From Bacteroidales bacterium (lineage in GTDB: Bacteria; Bacteroidota; Bacteroidia; Bacteroidales; UBA932): 10,556 nucleotides of DNA. Location: positions 1 through 10,556 of the forward strand of contig JAAXVX010000025.1 of assembly GCA_013335275.1 (NCBI GenBank), read 5' to 3'. This document shows, in pieces, positions 1-5,675 of this stretch. Under the pieces are notes generated by a model that was not told the DNA's origin, did no database searches, and was given only the letters and a program-made list of their open reading frames with translations. Positions within the stretch are counted from its first letter, which is position 1. Each line of letters begins with the position of its first letter. The translations under genes were made by a program, and so were the position numbers.

Positions 1-486
1 CGGATCGTCGCTGTATGTCGTGTCCGGTTCAAGAGGCGTTCTTATGAGCCCTGCCTGGAGGTCCTTTACTCCATTAAACGGATCGGACAATTTCCCGAAA
101 TCCTCTTTCTGCAGGCTGAATGCAAGGGCGTTTATTGTAAAATCCCTGCGCAGCTGGTCATCTTCTATTGTGCCGTCTTCTACTATAGGCTTCCTTGAAT
201 CTGAACGATAAGACTCTTTTCTTGCACCCACAAACTCAACTTCAATATCTCCGGATTTGAGCATTGCAGTGCCAAAGTTTTTAAAAACAGCTACCTTCAC
301 TCTTAGTCTTTTTGCAACTCTTTCTGCCAGTTCAATTCCGCTGCCTTCCACAACAATGTCGATATCCTTGCTGTTTCGTTCCAAAAAACAGTCCCTAACA
401 AAGCCTCCTATTACAAAAGCCCTTACTCCCGAATTTGCGGCCTCTTCTGATATTACGGAAAATATTTTATTCTTTAGAAAGTTCAT
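1..486 (-). CDS. cca: CCA tRNA nucleotidyltransferase, N-terminal part (cut by window edge)
   Basis: Adds or repairs the 3'-terminal CCA of tRNAs in the cytoplasm using CTP and ATP. The minus strand is open from an ATG at 486 to position 1 (162 codons in the window), so the C-terminal part, including any RNA-binding or HD domain, is missing. Visible nucleotidyltransferase head-domain motifs are GGFVRD at residues 27-32, the metal-binding DID at 41-43, RRDFTINA at 113-120, and the DPFNGVKDL..G.IRTP block at 135-151. These are the class II CCA-enzyme/poly(A) polymerase family motifs in the right order and spacing. Its start overlaps the end of the upstream nuclease-like gene by 20 bases in another frame, so the two are probably co-transcribed and perhaps translationally coupled. 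No clear Shine-Dalgarno sequence precedes the ATG. A poly(A) polymerase activity is the only family alternative and is much less likely here. Confidence 0.93.
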   Translation of the reverse strand, partial: MNFLKNKIFSVISEEAANSGVRAFVIGGFVRDCFLERNSKDIDIVVEGSGIELAERVAKRLRVKVAVFKNFGTAMLKSGDIEVEFVGARKESYRSDSRKPIVEDGTIEDDQLRRDFTINALAFSLQKEDFGKLSDPFNGVKDLQAGLIRTPLEPDTTYSDDP

Positions 487-883
487 CGTAAGGTGGAATT
501 TCGCTTTTATATTCGTAACTCTTCGTCTGAGGGTTGAGTGTGGCAAAGTATGTATCCGGCCCGTTTGTGAGGAGGATGTGTTTAACTCCCAGCGCCATAT
601 TGTATTTCAAAATTTGTTCAAAAGTGGTCCTGCTTATTTTTACAGTAGGGGCCTTGCACTCGGCAAGAAGAACCGGCTTTGCCTCCCGGCTGAAAACTAC
701 CAGATCTCCCCTGTATTTTTTGCCGCCGGTCTCCAGGGAATATTCGCAGCTCATCAGATGAAGAGGAGCTCCGAGCGTTTTATTTAACATTTCAATAAGT
801 TGCTGTCTTACACTTTCTTCCGGTGTCAGTGCAACACTCTTTTTCCTTACCGGGTCAAAAACAGTAACTCTCATCTTCAGCAT
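467..883 (-). CDS. Small HsdR-N-type PD-(D/E)xK nuclease-like protein
   Basis: Encodes 138 residues from the ATG at 883, or 135 from a second ATG at 874; the sequence does not decide between them. The protein resembles the N-terminal domain of type I restriction enzyme R subunits (HSDR_N_2 type), but stands alone without helicase or translocase domains. Counting from 883, the nuclease-fold residues are visible: D60 in KYRGDLVVF, E75 and K77 in LLAECKAP, and a QILKY motif (Q90, Y94) like the QxxxY motif of RecB-like nucleases. The catalytic set therefore looks intact. No HsdM or HsdS gene is in the window, so a restriction role is not supported; the actual substrate is unknown. It is divergent from holA and overlaps cca by 20 bases. 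An in-frame extension upstream to 991 would run into holA and past the -7 box at 898-905, so I discard it. Confidence 0.85.
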   Translation of the reverse strand: MLKMRVTVFDPVRKKSVALTPEESVRQQLIEMLNKTLGAPLHLMSCEYSLETGGKKYRGDLVVFSREAKPVLLAECKAPTVKISRTTFEQILKYNMALGVKHILLTNGPDTYFATLNPQTKSYEYKSEIPPYDELSKE

Positions 884-897
884 GATAATAAGGGTAG

Positions 898-905
898 CAA
901 AGATA
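898..905 (-). promoter_or_regulatory. Bacteroidota -7 box for the nuclease-like gene and cca
   Basis: On the minus strand these bases read TATCTTTG, a full match to the TAnnTTTG -7 consensus of the Bacteroidota primary sigma factor. The box ends 15 bases before the ATG at 883, giving a short leader. I see no clear TTTG at the -33 position. The call rests on the motif and its position between divergent genes. Confidence 0.55.
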
Positions 906-910
906 TAAAA

Positions 911-942
911 TTTGCCGGTTATACCCTTTTTATCTAATTTAG
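911..942 (+). promoter_or_regulatory. Probable holA promoter (-33/-7)
   Basis: TTTG at 911-914 is followed after 20 bases by TAATTTAG at 935-942, one mismatch from the TAnnTTTG consensus. The spacing fits the Bacteroidota -33/-7 pair, and the box ends 13 bases before the holA ATG. It lies back to back with the minus-strand box at 898-905, so the two transcripts diverge without overlapping. Confidence 0.5.
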
Positions 943-955
943 CGCAGGTAGAATT

Positions 956-2005
956 ATGGCAAAACAGAATATAAAAGACGCCATTGCGCATTACGAAAAG
1001 ATTCTTGCCGAGGTTAAAAGCGGTAAGTTTAAATCATTTTACATACTCATGGGCGAAGAGCCTTTCTTTTCCGATTCTATTTCGGAAGAGATAATGAACA
1101 ATGCACTTACGCCCGAAGAGAGAGGCTTTAACCAGCTTCTTCTTTATGGAACTGATGTAGATATAAAACAGGTGATAGAGGCCTCCAGGCGCTATCCCAT
1201 GATGGCTGCAAGGCAACTTGTGGTAGTGCGCGAAGCGCAGGCAATAAAGGACCTTGAAGATCTTGAAAAGTATCTGAAACAACCACTTCCCACAACGATC
1301 CTCGTCTTAATTCTCACAAACAAGTCTCTGGACAAAAGGAAATCGCTCTACAAGATTGCATCTGCAAACAAGGATGGAGTTGTTTTTGAGTCTTTTCCAC
1401 TTGGCGACAGTGATGTCGTGGACTGGATTAACAGGTACGTGGCAAAGAAAAAAATGGAAATTGACCCTCATGCATCGATGCTGCTTGCCGACTTTAGCGG
1501 TACCGAACTGAGAAAACTGGTTACAGAACTTGATAAACTCATACTGAATCTCTCTGAGGGGCACAAGAAAATCACAGTAGGCGACATTGAGGAAAATGTT
1601 GGAATAAGCAGGGAATACAATGTCTTTGAGCTTAACAAAGCGTTATCCTATAAGAACATAGAGAAAATTTACAAAATTGTATTTTTCTTCTCGTCAAATC
1701 CTAAACAGTATCCGCTTGTGAAAATTCTTCCTTCAATTTTCAGCCATTTTACCAAGATTCTGAAATATCATGCAATCAAGACACAAAAGAGGGAGGCCGG
1801 TAGGGGAGATGCAGCGGCATATCTTGGAATACCTCCATTTTACATAGAAGAATATGATACTGCAATTAGAAACTATCCTCCGGTTAAATGCATGAATGCA
1901 ATTGCCCAGATTCGGAAATACGACTATATGGGCAAAAGCAATGAAGGGGGAGAAGCAACCGAAGGGGAGCTCCTGCAGGAGATGATATTTAAAATTATAA
2001 ACTGA
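956..2005 (+). CDS. holA: DNA polymerase III subunit delta
   Basis: Delta is the clamp-opening 'wrench' subunit of the clamp loader; it binds the beta sliding clamp and loads it on DNA together with delta' and tau/gamma. The 349-residue product has the family's usual length. It opens with a helix followed by FYILMGEEPFFSD (residues 28-40), the degenerate P-loop region typical of HolA; no functional Walker A is present, as expected for delta. The middle carries the AAA+-like region with FSGTELRKLVTELDKL (180-195) and EENVGISREYNVFEL (212-226), and the C-terminal part is helical, matching the collar domain. The gene is divergent from the nuclease-like gene and convergent with alr, with two bases between the stop codons. 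The start is supported by the -33/-7 pair just upstream. Confidence 0.93.
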   Translation: MAKQNIKDAIAHYEKILAEVKSGKFKSFYILMGEEPFFSDSISEEIMNNALTPEERGFNQLLLYGTDVDIKQVIEASRRYPMMAARQLVVVREAQAIKDLEDLEKYLKQPLPTTILVLILTNKSLDKRKSLYKIASANKDGVVFESFPLGDSDVVDWINRYVAKKKMEIDPHASMLLADFSGTELRKLVTELDKLILNLSEGHKKITVGDIEENVGISREYNVFELNKALSYKNIEKIYKIVFFFSSNPKQYPLVKILPSIFSHFTKILKYHAIKTQKREAGRGDAAAYLGIPPFYIEEYDTAIRNYPPVKCMNAIAQIRKYDYMGKSNEGGEATEGELLQEMIFKIIN

Positions 2006-2007
2006 TT

Positions 2008-3102
2008 CTATTCCGTAACCACTCTGTTCACCCTTGCCGAAACTGAGGTGAAAATTTCATAGGTTATGGTTCCGAGAGTTTTAGCCAAATCGAGGGCAAG
2101 CGGCTTTTCGCCGAATATTGTAACAGTGTCTCCAACCTTTGCATCAATTCCTGTTATGTCCATCATAAACATGTCCATACAAATATTGCCGATTGTGGGA
2201 GCAAGAACTCCGTTAATTGCAAATGAGGCATTGCCTCTTCCGAGATGGCGGTTTATACCGTCGGCATACCCGAGCGGAACACTCGCAATTGTTTTTCCCT
2301 CTTCGTCTGCTATGCCAAATCTGCCATAGCCTACAGTCACATTTTTGACGGTTTTAATCTGGACAATGGGAGCCTCGAGGGAAGCAACAGGTTTAAGGGA
2401 TGTGTTTCCTTCCACATATGTCGAACCATATATTCCAATGCCAAGGCGAACCATATCAAACTGATATTCAGGAAACCTCTCTATTCCGGAAGAATTTAGA
2501 ATATGTTTCATGGGTCTGACAGGAAAAACCGGCGCAATTATGTCGTACATGTATGTAAAAAGTTCAATCTGAGACTTTGTAAAATCGTCGTGTAAATCAT
2601 ATTCTGCCGACGAAAGGTGAGAAAATACCGATTTTACATCAATAGATCTGTTTGTCTCAAGAAAGATTTTCAAATCGTCTATCTCTTCTTTCATGAAGCC
2701 CACACGGCTCATGCCAGTGTCCAGCTTAATGTGTGCCGGCCAGGATTTCAGTCCAAGTTTTGAGATTGCTGCAACAAAGGACTTTGCAGCATCGAAATTG
2801 ACGATGCTTGGTTCAAGTCCGTTTTGAATTATCTCTTCGAAATTGTCATATCCCGGCGTGAGGATAACAATTGGTAACTTAATACCTGCATTTTTTAATT
2901 TTTTGCCCTCTATTGGAAAGGCTACGCCTAAATAATCGGCACCAAACTCTTCAAGTAATCTGGAAATTTCAACATCACCGTGTCCATAGGCATTCGCCTT
3001 AACTAACACGAGCAATTTGGTTGATTTTGAGAGTTTTGAACGGAAATAATTGTAATTTTCAAGCAGTTTTGACCTGCTGATTTTTAGTTGGGAATGGTTC
3101 AT
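2008..3102 (-). CDS. alr: Alanine racemase, PLP-dependent, stand-alone
   Basis: Interconverts L- and D-alanine in the cytoplasm to supply D-Ala for peptidoglycan. The 364-residue protein has the normal length for a single-domain Alr. The PLP lysine is K35 in VKANAYGHG (34-42). KLDTGMSRVGF (126-136) and MVRLGIGIYG (217-226) are the classic barrel motifs. The second catalytic base, the tyrosine contributed across the dimer, is Y259 in VGYG, followed by PLGYADG (276-282) and NICMDM (306-311). The enzyme therefore looks complete and active. In several well-known Bacteroidales, Alr is the C-terminal half of a MurF-Alr fusion; here the gene starts cleanly with Alr alone, with no MurF part upstream. 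A TAnnTTTG box on the minus strand lies 20 bases before the ATG. Its stop is two bases from that of holA. Confidence 0.95.
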   Translation of the reverse strand: MNHSQLKISRSKLLENYNYFRSKLSKSTKLLVLVKANAYGHGDVEISRLLEEFGADYLGVAFPIEGKKLKNAGIKLPIVILTPGYDNFEEIIQNGLEPSIVNFDAAKSFVAAISKLGLKSWPAHIKLDTGMSRVGFMKEEIDDLKIFLETNRSIDVKSVFSHLSSAEYDLHDDFTKSQIELFTYMYDIIAPVFPVRPMKHILNSSGIERFPEYQFDMVRLGIGIYGSTYVEGNTSLKPVASLEAPIVQIKTVKNVTVGYGRFGIADEEGKTIASVPLGYADGINRHLGRGNASFAINGVLAPTIGNICMDMFMMDITGIDAKVGDTVTIFGEKPLALDLAKTLGTITYEIFTSVSARVNRVVTE

Positions 3103-3121
3103 TGGAAAAAATTTTCGCTTG

Positions 3122-3129
3122 CAAAGTTA
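3122..3129 (-). promoter_or_regulatory. Bacteroidota -7 box for alr
   Basis: Read on the minus strand this is TAACTTTG, a full match to TAnnTTTG, ending 19 bases before the alr ATG at 3102. No good TTTG at the -33 position is apparent. It shares the 114-base intergenic region with the divergent lipoprotein promoter. Confidence 0.55.
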
Positions 3130-3170
3130 TAAAATGTTTAAAAAAAGTATCATTGTAAGAAAAAACTTTA

Positions 3171-3178
3171 TACATTTG
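3171..3178 (+). promoter_or_regulatory. Bacteroidota -7 box for the lipoprotein gene
   Basis: TACATTTG is a full match to TAnnTTTG. The inferred start point near 3183-3186 gives a leader of about 32 bases that is A-rich, has almost no G and lacks a Shine-Dalgarno sequence. Such leaders are common on well-expressed Bacteroidota genes. The -33 element is weak; an ATTG at 3152-3155 is closer than usual. Confidence 0.6.
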
Positions 3179-3216
3179 CGGCCGAATTAACAAACAAACC
3201 TAAAACATTTTATAAA

Positions 3217-3678
3217 ATGAAAGTACAAACAATTCTTGCAGCTGCAGCAATCAGCGTAGCTCTCATCTCTTGCGGAACAAAAGAGAAACCAGTTTCAGAA
3301 CAACTTGTTGGTCAGTGGACAGGTGTTGACTCAATCACTGTTACAGTTCTTGACTCACTTGGAACACCTACAACTCAAACTATCGCTGCCCCTATCGATC
3401 TTGAGTACATTGCTGACAGCACTTTTACAGCAGTTGTTAAAGTTAATGACAGCACAAATGTAACTCTTGGTGGTATCGCTACTATCGCAGAAGCAGCTGT
3501 TAACTTTACAGGTTCTATGACTTGTGACCAAACTCTTGAAGTAACTGGTAACATGACACTCGCAGGTGCTGACACTCTTTATGTAAACTACACAGGTGTT
3601 AACGCTGAAGCTCGCATTACACACGAAGGCAAAGCTATGGTTGTTCGTAAAGCTGTTGAAGCTGCACCGGCTAAATAG
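3217..3678 (+). CDS. Small lipocalin-like lipoprotein, probably highly expressed
   Basis: Encodes 153 residues. The N-terminus is a type II signal peptide: MK, a hydrophobic stretch, then lipobox LISC with C19 as the lipidated residue, followed by GTKEK. The mature part starts with EQLVGQWTG (about 28-36), the W-containing opening strand of lipocalin-like Bacteroidota lipoproteins, and continues as alternating Thr/Val/Ile-rich stretches consistent with a beta barrel. It is probably attached to the inner or outer membrane; the ligand, if any, is unknown. Codon use differs from the neighbours: Arg is only CGC/CGT, Ile only ATT/ATC with no ATA, and GTT, GCT, CTT and ACT are common, whereas adjacent genes use AGA, AGG and ATA freely. 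With the A-rich leader and strong candidate terminator, this suggests high expression rather than transfer. The stop abuts the stop of convergent tdk. Confidence 0.85.
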   Translation: MKVQTILAAAAISVALISCGTKEKPVSEQLVGQWTGVDSITVTVLDSLGTPTTQTIAAPIDLEYIADSTFTAVVKVNDSTNVTLGGIATIAEAAVNFTGSMTCDQTLEVTGNMTLAGADTLYVNYTGVNAEARITHEGKAMVVRKAVEAAPAK

Positions 3679-4242
3679 TTATTTTGCAATCGCATTGAAA
3701 CAATGGCGACAAATTGGTTCGTAGGCGTCTTTTTCGCCAAGTACGACTAATTTGTCGCTTTTTGTTATTCTATGTGAATGATGTGCGAGGTTACCGCACT
3801 TTACGCAAATTGCGTGAACTTTTGTAACATATTCGGCAACTGCCATGAAATCGGGCATCGGCCCGAAAGGTTTTCCAAGATAGTCCATATCGAGACCCGC
3901 AACAATTACCCTTACACCATTTGATGCCAATTGCTGGCAAACGTCTACAATACTCTTGTCAAAAAACTGGGCCTCATCAATACCTACAACTTCCACATCC
4001 CCGGCATACAATAAAATACTTGACGGTGATTCTACCGGAGTGGACCGGATAGCATTCGAGTCGTGGGAGACAACTTCCGAAACAGAGTATCTCACATCTA
4101 TCATCGGTTTGAATATTTCAACGCTCTGATTGGCGAATTTAGCCCTTTTGAGTCTTCGGATGAGCTCTTCAGTTTTTCCGCTAAACATCGATCCGCATAT
4201 CACTTCAATCCAGCCCTCTTTTTTTGCGCTTTCTAAAAACAT
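3679..4242 (-). CDS. tdk: Thymidine kinase (type II)
   Basis: Phosphorylates thymidine to dTMP with ATP in the salvage pathway. The 187-residue product starts at the ATG at 4242; an in-frame extension to 4533 is rejected because it would lie antisense over the next gene and past the -7 box at 4265-4272. Motifs: Walker A GSMFSGKT (17-24), FKPMIDVRY (45-52), Walker B plus catalytic glutamate in GIDEAQFF (87-94, E90), the [13 protein letters not shown] block (115-127), and four zinc-ligand cysteines C146/C149 (CVKC) and C178/C181 (CRHC). Y174 in YEPIC belongs to the substrate-binding lasso. All key residues are present. The 3' end of the coding sequence contains a 21-bp imperfect hairpin that reads as a terminator for the opposite strand. 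The gene is divergent from the uncharacterised gene at 4283, with only 40 bases between the starts. Confidence 0.95.
   Translation of the reverse strand: MFLESAKKEGWIEVICGSMFSGKTEELIRRLKRAKFANQSVEIFKPMIDVRYSVSEVVSHDSNAIRSTPVESPSSILLYAGDVEVVGIDEAQFFDKSIVDVCQQLASNGVRVIVAGLDMDYLGKPFGPMPDFMAVAEYVTKVHAICVKCGNLAHHSHRITKSDKLVVLGEKDAYEPICRHCFNAIAK
3706..3763 (+). terminator. Candidate intrinsic terminator of the lipoprotein gene, inside tdk
   Basis: GCGACAAATT at 3706-3715 is perfectly complementary to AATTTGTCGC at 3749-3758. The pairing continues inward: GG with CT (one wobble), TCGTA 3719-3723 with TACGA 3742-3746, and GGCG 3724-3727 with CGCC 3735-3738 around a 7-base loop. Only a one-base bulge and a three-base bulge interrupt about 21 pairs. 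Five T residues follow at 3759-3763. The T-run is on the right side only for plus-strand transcription, so it would end the lipoprotein mRNA 28 or more bases past its stop. The same bases encode residues about 162-179 of thymidine kinase. Confidence 0.65.
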
Positions 4243-4256
4243 TTTGTTTACTTTTG
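4223..4256 (+). promoter_or_regulatory. Probable promoter of the 4283 gene and rsmI
   Basis: TACTTTTG at 4249-4256 matches TAnnTTTG fully, and TTTG at 4223-4226 lies 22 bases upstream, slightly longer than usual for a -33 element. The -33 part is inside the start of tdk on the other strand. The predicted start point, near 4261-4263, leaves a leader of about 20 bases before the ATG at 4283. Confidence 0.55.
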
Positions 4257-4264
4257 TATCTATA

Positions 4265-4272
4265 CAAAGATA
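4265..4272 (-). promoter_or_regulatory. Bacteroidota -7 box for tdk
   Basis: On the minus strand these bases read TATCTTTG, a full match to TAnnTTTG, 22 bases before the tdk ATG at 4242. No clear -33 TTTG is visible. It points toward the plus-strand -7 box at 4249-4256 with only eight bases between the boxes, so the two predicted start points overlap. Confidence 0.55.
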
Positions 4273-4282
4273 AAAAGTTCGA

Positions 4283-4975
4283 ATGCTAAATAATAATAAA
4301 GTTGCCGAAATTAGAATAATTATTTCGGGGTTAATACAAGATCTTGACACTCTGGAAAGTTCCAGAGTTATTTCACCGCTAAAATGGGAAGAGATTTTTA
4401 TTTCACTTGATACAATCAGGGCAAAATTCAATACTATAAAGGCCGAACAGGACAAACCGCTGCCAGTAGACAATCTCCTTAATGCCCGTGACGAAGAGAT
4501 TAAGAAACTCAGTCTTGCATTTGCCGAACTCAAAAGAGCATTTGCAGACGTTCAGCTTAACGTGTCAAAATCATTTATACCAAATATTCCGCAATCTCCC
4601 AAAAAAGCTGTTCTGGCTGAGGAGCCGCAAAAATTATTTTCAGATGACGAGGGTGAGGAGATTGAACTGTTTGATGATAAGCTTCCGATTCTTGATGCCG
4701 CCAGGGGTTCGCTCCATTCATGGAAAACGGATATGCCCGGCCCAAAAGTATCAGATATCCGCAGTGCAATAACCCTCAACGATAAGCTGTTTTTTATAAA
4801 GGAACTTTTCAACGACGATGAGGAACAATACAGGCTAAGCATAGAGAGGCTTAATGAAATGTACACTCTTGATGAGGCGGTGGATTACATAAGGGGAGCG
4901 TTTCCCGAGTGGGAGGAAGATTCAAACGGAGTATACAGGTTTCTGATGATTATGAGAAGAAGATACGATGTCTAA
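4283..4975 (+). CDS. Uncharacterised conserved protein between tdk and rsmI
   Basis: Encodes 230 residues; I do not assign a function. No signal peptide or membrane segment is visible, so it is probably cytoplasmic. Residues 1-95 are charged and helical, with a likely coiled-coil stretch around 65-95 ([18 protein letters not shown]). An acidic, low-complexity linker follows (about 112-133, [13 protein letters not shown]). The C-terminal block 155-229 is compact, with [22 protein letters not shown] (155-176) and then [14 protein letters not shown] (197-210) and a basic end RRRYDV. From memory, a similar C-terminal block occurs in hypothetical proteins of other Bacteroidales. The stop codon lies inside rsmI: the rsmI ATG at 4968 precedes it, an 8-base overlap that suggests coupled translation. 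Two adjacent palindromes occur early in the coding region (4337-4368). The start is supported by the -7 box at 4249-4256. Confidence 0.85.
   Translation: MLNNNKVAEIRIIISGLIQDLDTLESSRVISPLKWEEIFISLDTIRAKFNTIKAEQDKPLPVDNLLNARDEEIKKLSLAFAELKRAFADVQLNVSKSFIPNIPQSPKKAVLAEEPQKLFSDDEGEEIELFDDKLPILDAARGSLHSWKTDMPGPKVSDIRSAITLNDKLFFIKELFNDDEEQYRLSIERLNEMYTLDEAVDYIRGAFPEWEEDSNGVYRFLMIMRRRYDV
4337..4368. repeat. Two adjacent palindromes early in the 4283 gene
   Basis: CAAGATCTTG at 4337-4346 is a perfect 10-base palindrome. Two bases later, ACTCTGGAA (4349-4357) and TTCCAGAGT (4360-4368) form a perfect 9-base inverted repeat around AG. In RNA the second can form an 8-bp stem with a 4-base loop. They lie roughly 75-107 bases downstream of the predicted start point of this gene, and a similar distance upstream of the tdk start point. 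They are within coding sequence, so function is uncertain. Confidence 0.5.
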
Positions 4976-5645
4976 ATTGTATATCATACCCACCCCGATA
5001 GGGAATCTTGAGGATATAACACTTCGTGCCTTAAGGATTCTTGGAGAGGTGGATTTAATACTTGCAGAAGACACACGAACAAGTTCGGTGCTGCTGAAAA
5101 AGTACGACATCAAAACAAGGATGGAATCCCATCATAAATTCAATGAACACAGGAGCGTAGAAGGTGTTGCAGACAGAATTGAATCCGGAATAAATATCGC
5201 ACTGATTTCAGATGCCGGCACACCCGGGATTTCGGATCCGGGATTTCTTTTAACAAGAGTATGCAAAGATAGAGGAATTGATGTCGAGACCCTTCCGGGG
5301 GCTACAGCATTTGTCCCAGCTCTGGTCAACTCTGCTTTTCCTCTTGACCGCTTTTGCTTTGAAGGGTTTCTTCCATTGAAGAAGGGTCGGCAGACCAAGT
5401 TGAAGGAACTTAGCACAGAGCCAAGGACCATGATATTTTATGAATCTCCTTACAGGCTGGTTAAAACGCTGTTGCAGCTTGCCGAATATTTTGGTGCAGA
5501 AAGAGAGGCGTCTGTTTCAAGGGAACTGACCAAATTTTACGAGGAGAACAGGAGGGGAACGGTTACTGAACTGGCAGAATGGTACACGAAACATGAGCCC
5601 AAAGGAGAGATTGTTCTGGTTGTGGGGGGAAAGTCAAAAGATTAA
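4968..5645 (+). CDS. rsmI: 16S rRNA (cytidine-1402-2'-O)-methyltransferase
   Basis: Methylates the ribose of C1402 in the decoding centre of 16S rRNA with S-adenosylmethionine. The 225-residue protein belongs to the tetrapyrrole-methylase fold. Motifs: YIIPTPIGNLEDITLRAL (5-22), DLILAEDTRTSSVLL (30-44), HHKFNEH (55-61), ALISDAGTPGISDPGF (78-93), LPGATAFVPAL (109-119), CFEGFLP (129-135) and MIFYESPYRL (154-163). The E. coli protein is about 286 residues with an extra C-terminal domain; this shorter form ends with the catalytic domain, as I recall for Bacteroidota homologues, so I do not regard it as truncated. Its ATG overlaps the last codons of the upstream uncharacterised gene by 8 bases, and it has no promoter of its own. 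The helix-hairpin-helix gene follows 30 bases later and may share the transcript. Confidence 0.95.
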   Translation: MSKLYIIPTPIGNLEDITLRALRILGEVDLILAEDTRTSSVLLKKYDIKTRMESHHKFNEHRSVEGVADRIESGINIALISDAGTPGISDPGFLLTRVCKDRGIDVETLPGATAFVPALVNSAFPLDRFCFEGFLPLKKGRQTKLKELSTEPRTMIFYESPYRLVKTLLQLAEYFGAEREASVSRELTKFYEENRRGTVTELAEWYTKHEPKGEIVLVVGGKSKD

Positions 5646-5662
5646 AATCAATTAAAATTTTC

Positions 5663-5668
5663 AGGAGG
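5663..5668 (+). promoter_or_regulatory. Perfect Shine-Dalgarno before the helix-hairpin-helix gene
   Basis: AGGAGG lies seven bases before the ATG at 5676, the ideal spacing. It fixes the start codon. The other genes here lack such a site, which is the usual situation in Bacteroidota, so this one is unusual for the window. Confidence 0.7.
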
Positions 5669-5675
5669 GAGAGAG

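Noticed and set aside
257..787. 176-codon plus-strand open frame opposite cca and the nuclease-like gene
   Set aside because: It lies antisense to two genes with recognised motifs, resembles no family, and has no promoter or leader.
467..883. Part of a type I restriction-modification system
   Set aside because: Only the small N-terminal nuclease-type domain is present; there is no helicase part, HsdM or HsdS in the window, and the neighbours are housekeeping genes.
884..991. 36-residue N-terminal extension of the nuclease-like protein
   Set aside because: It would overlap the start of holA and the -7 box; similarity to HsdR-N proteins begins near the ATGs at 883/874.
1970..1981. 12-base perfect palindrome CTCCTGCAGGAG near the end of holA
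   Set aside because: It folds only to a short stem and lacks a T-run on either strand, so it is not a credible terminator; no second copy was noticed.
2013..2069. Possible terminator hairpin after holA, inside the alr end (8-bp outer and 6-bp inner pairing)
   Set aside because: Large interior loops, a 14-base loop and no adjacent T-run make it weak; the pairing could be chance.
4243..4533. 97-residue N-terminal extension of thymidine kinase
   Set aside because: It runs antisense through the gene at 4283, past a -7 box, and thymidine kinases of this type start close to the Walker A motif as the 4242 start does.
5224..5247. Repeated CCGGGATTTC within rsmI
   Set aside because: It is explained by codons of the conserved GISDPGF motif, not by an independent repeat.
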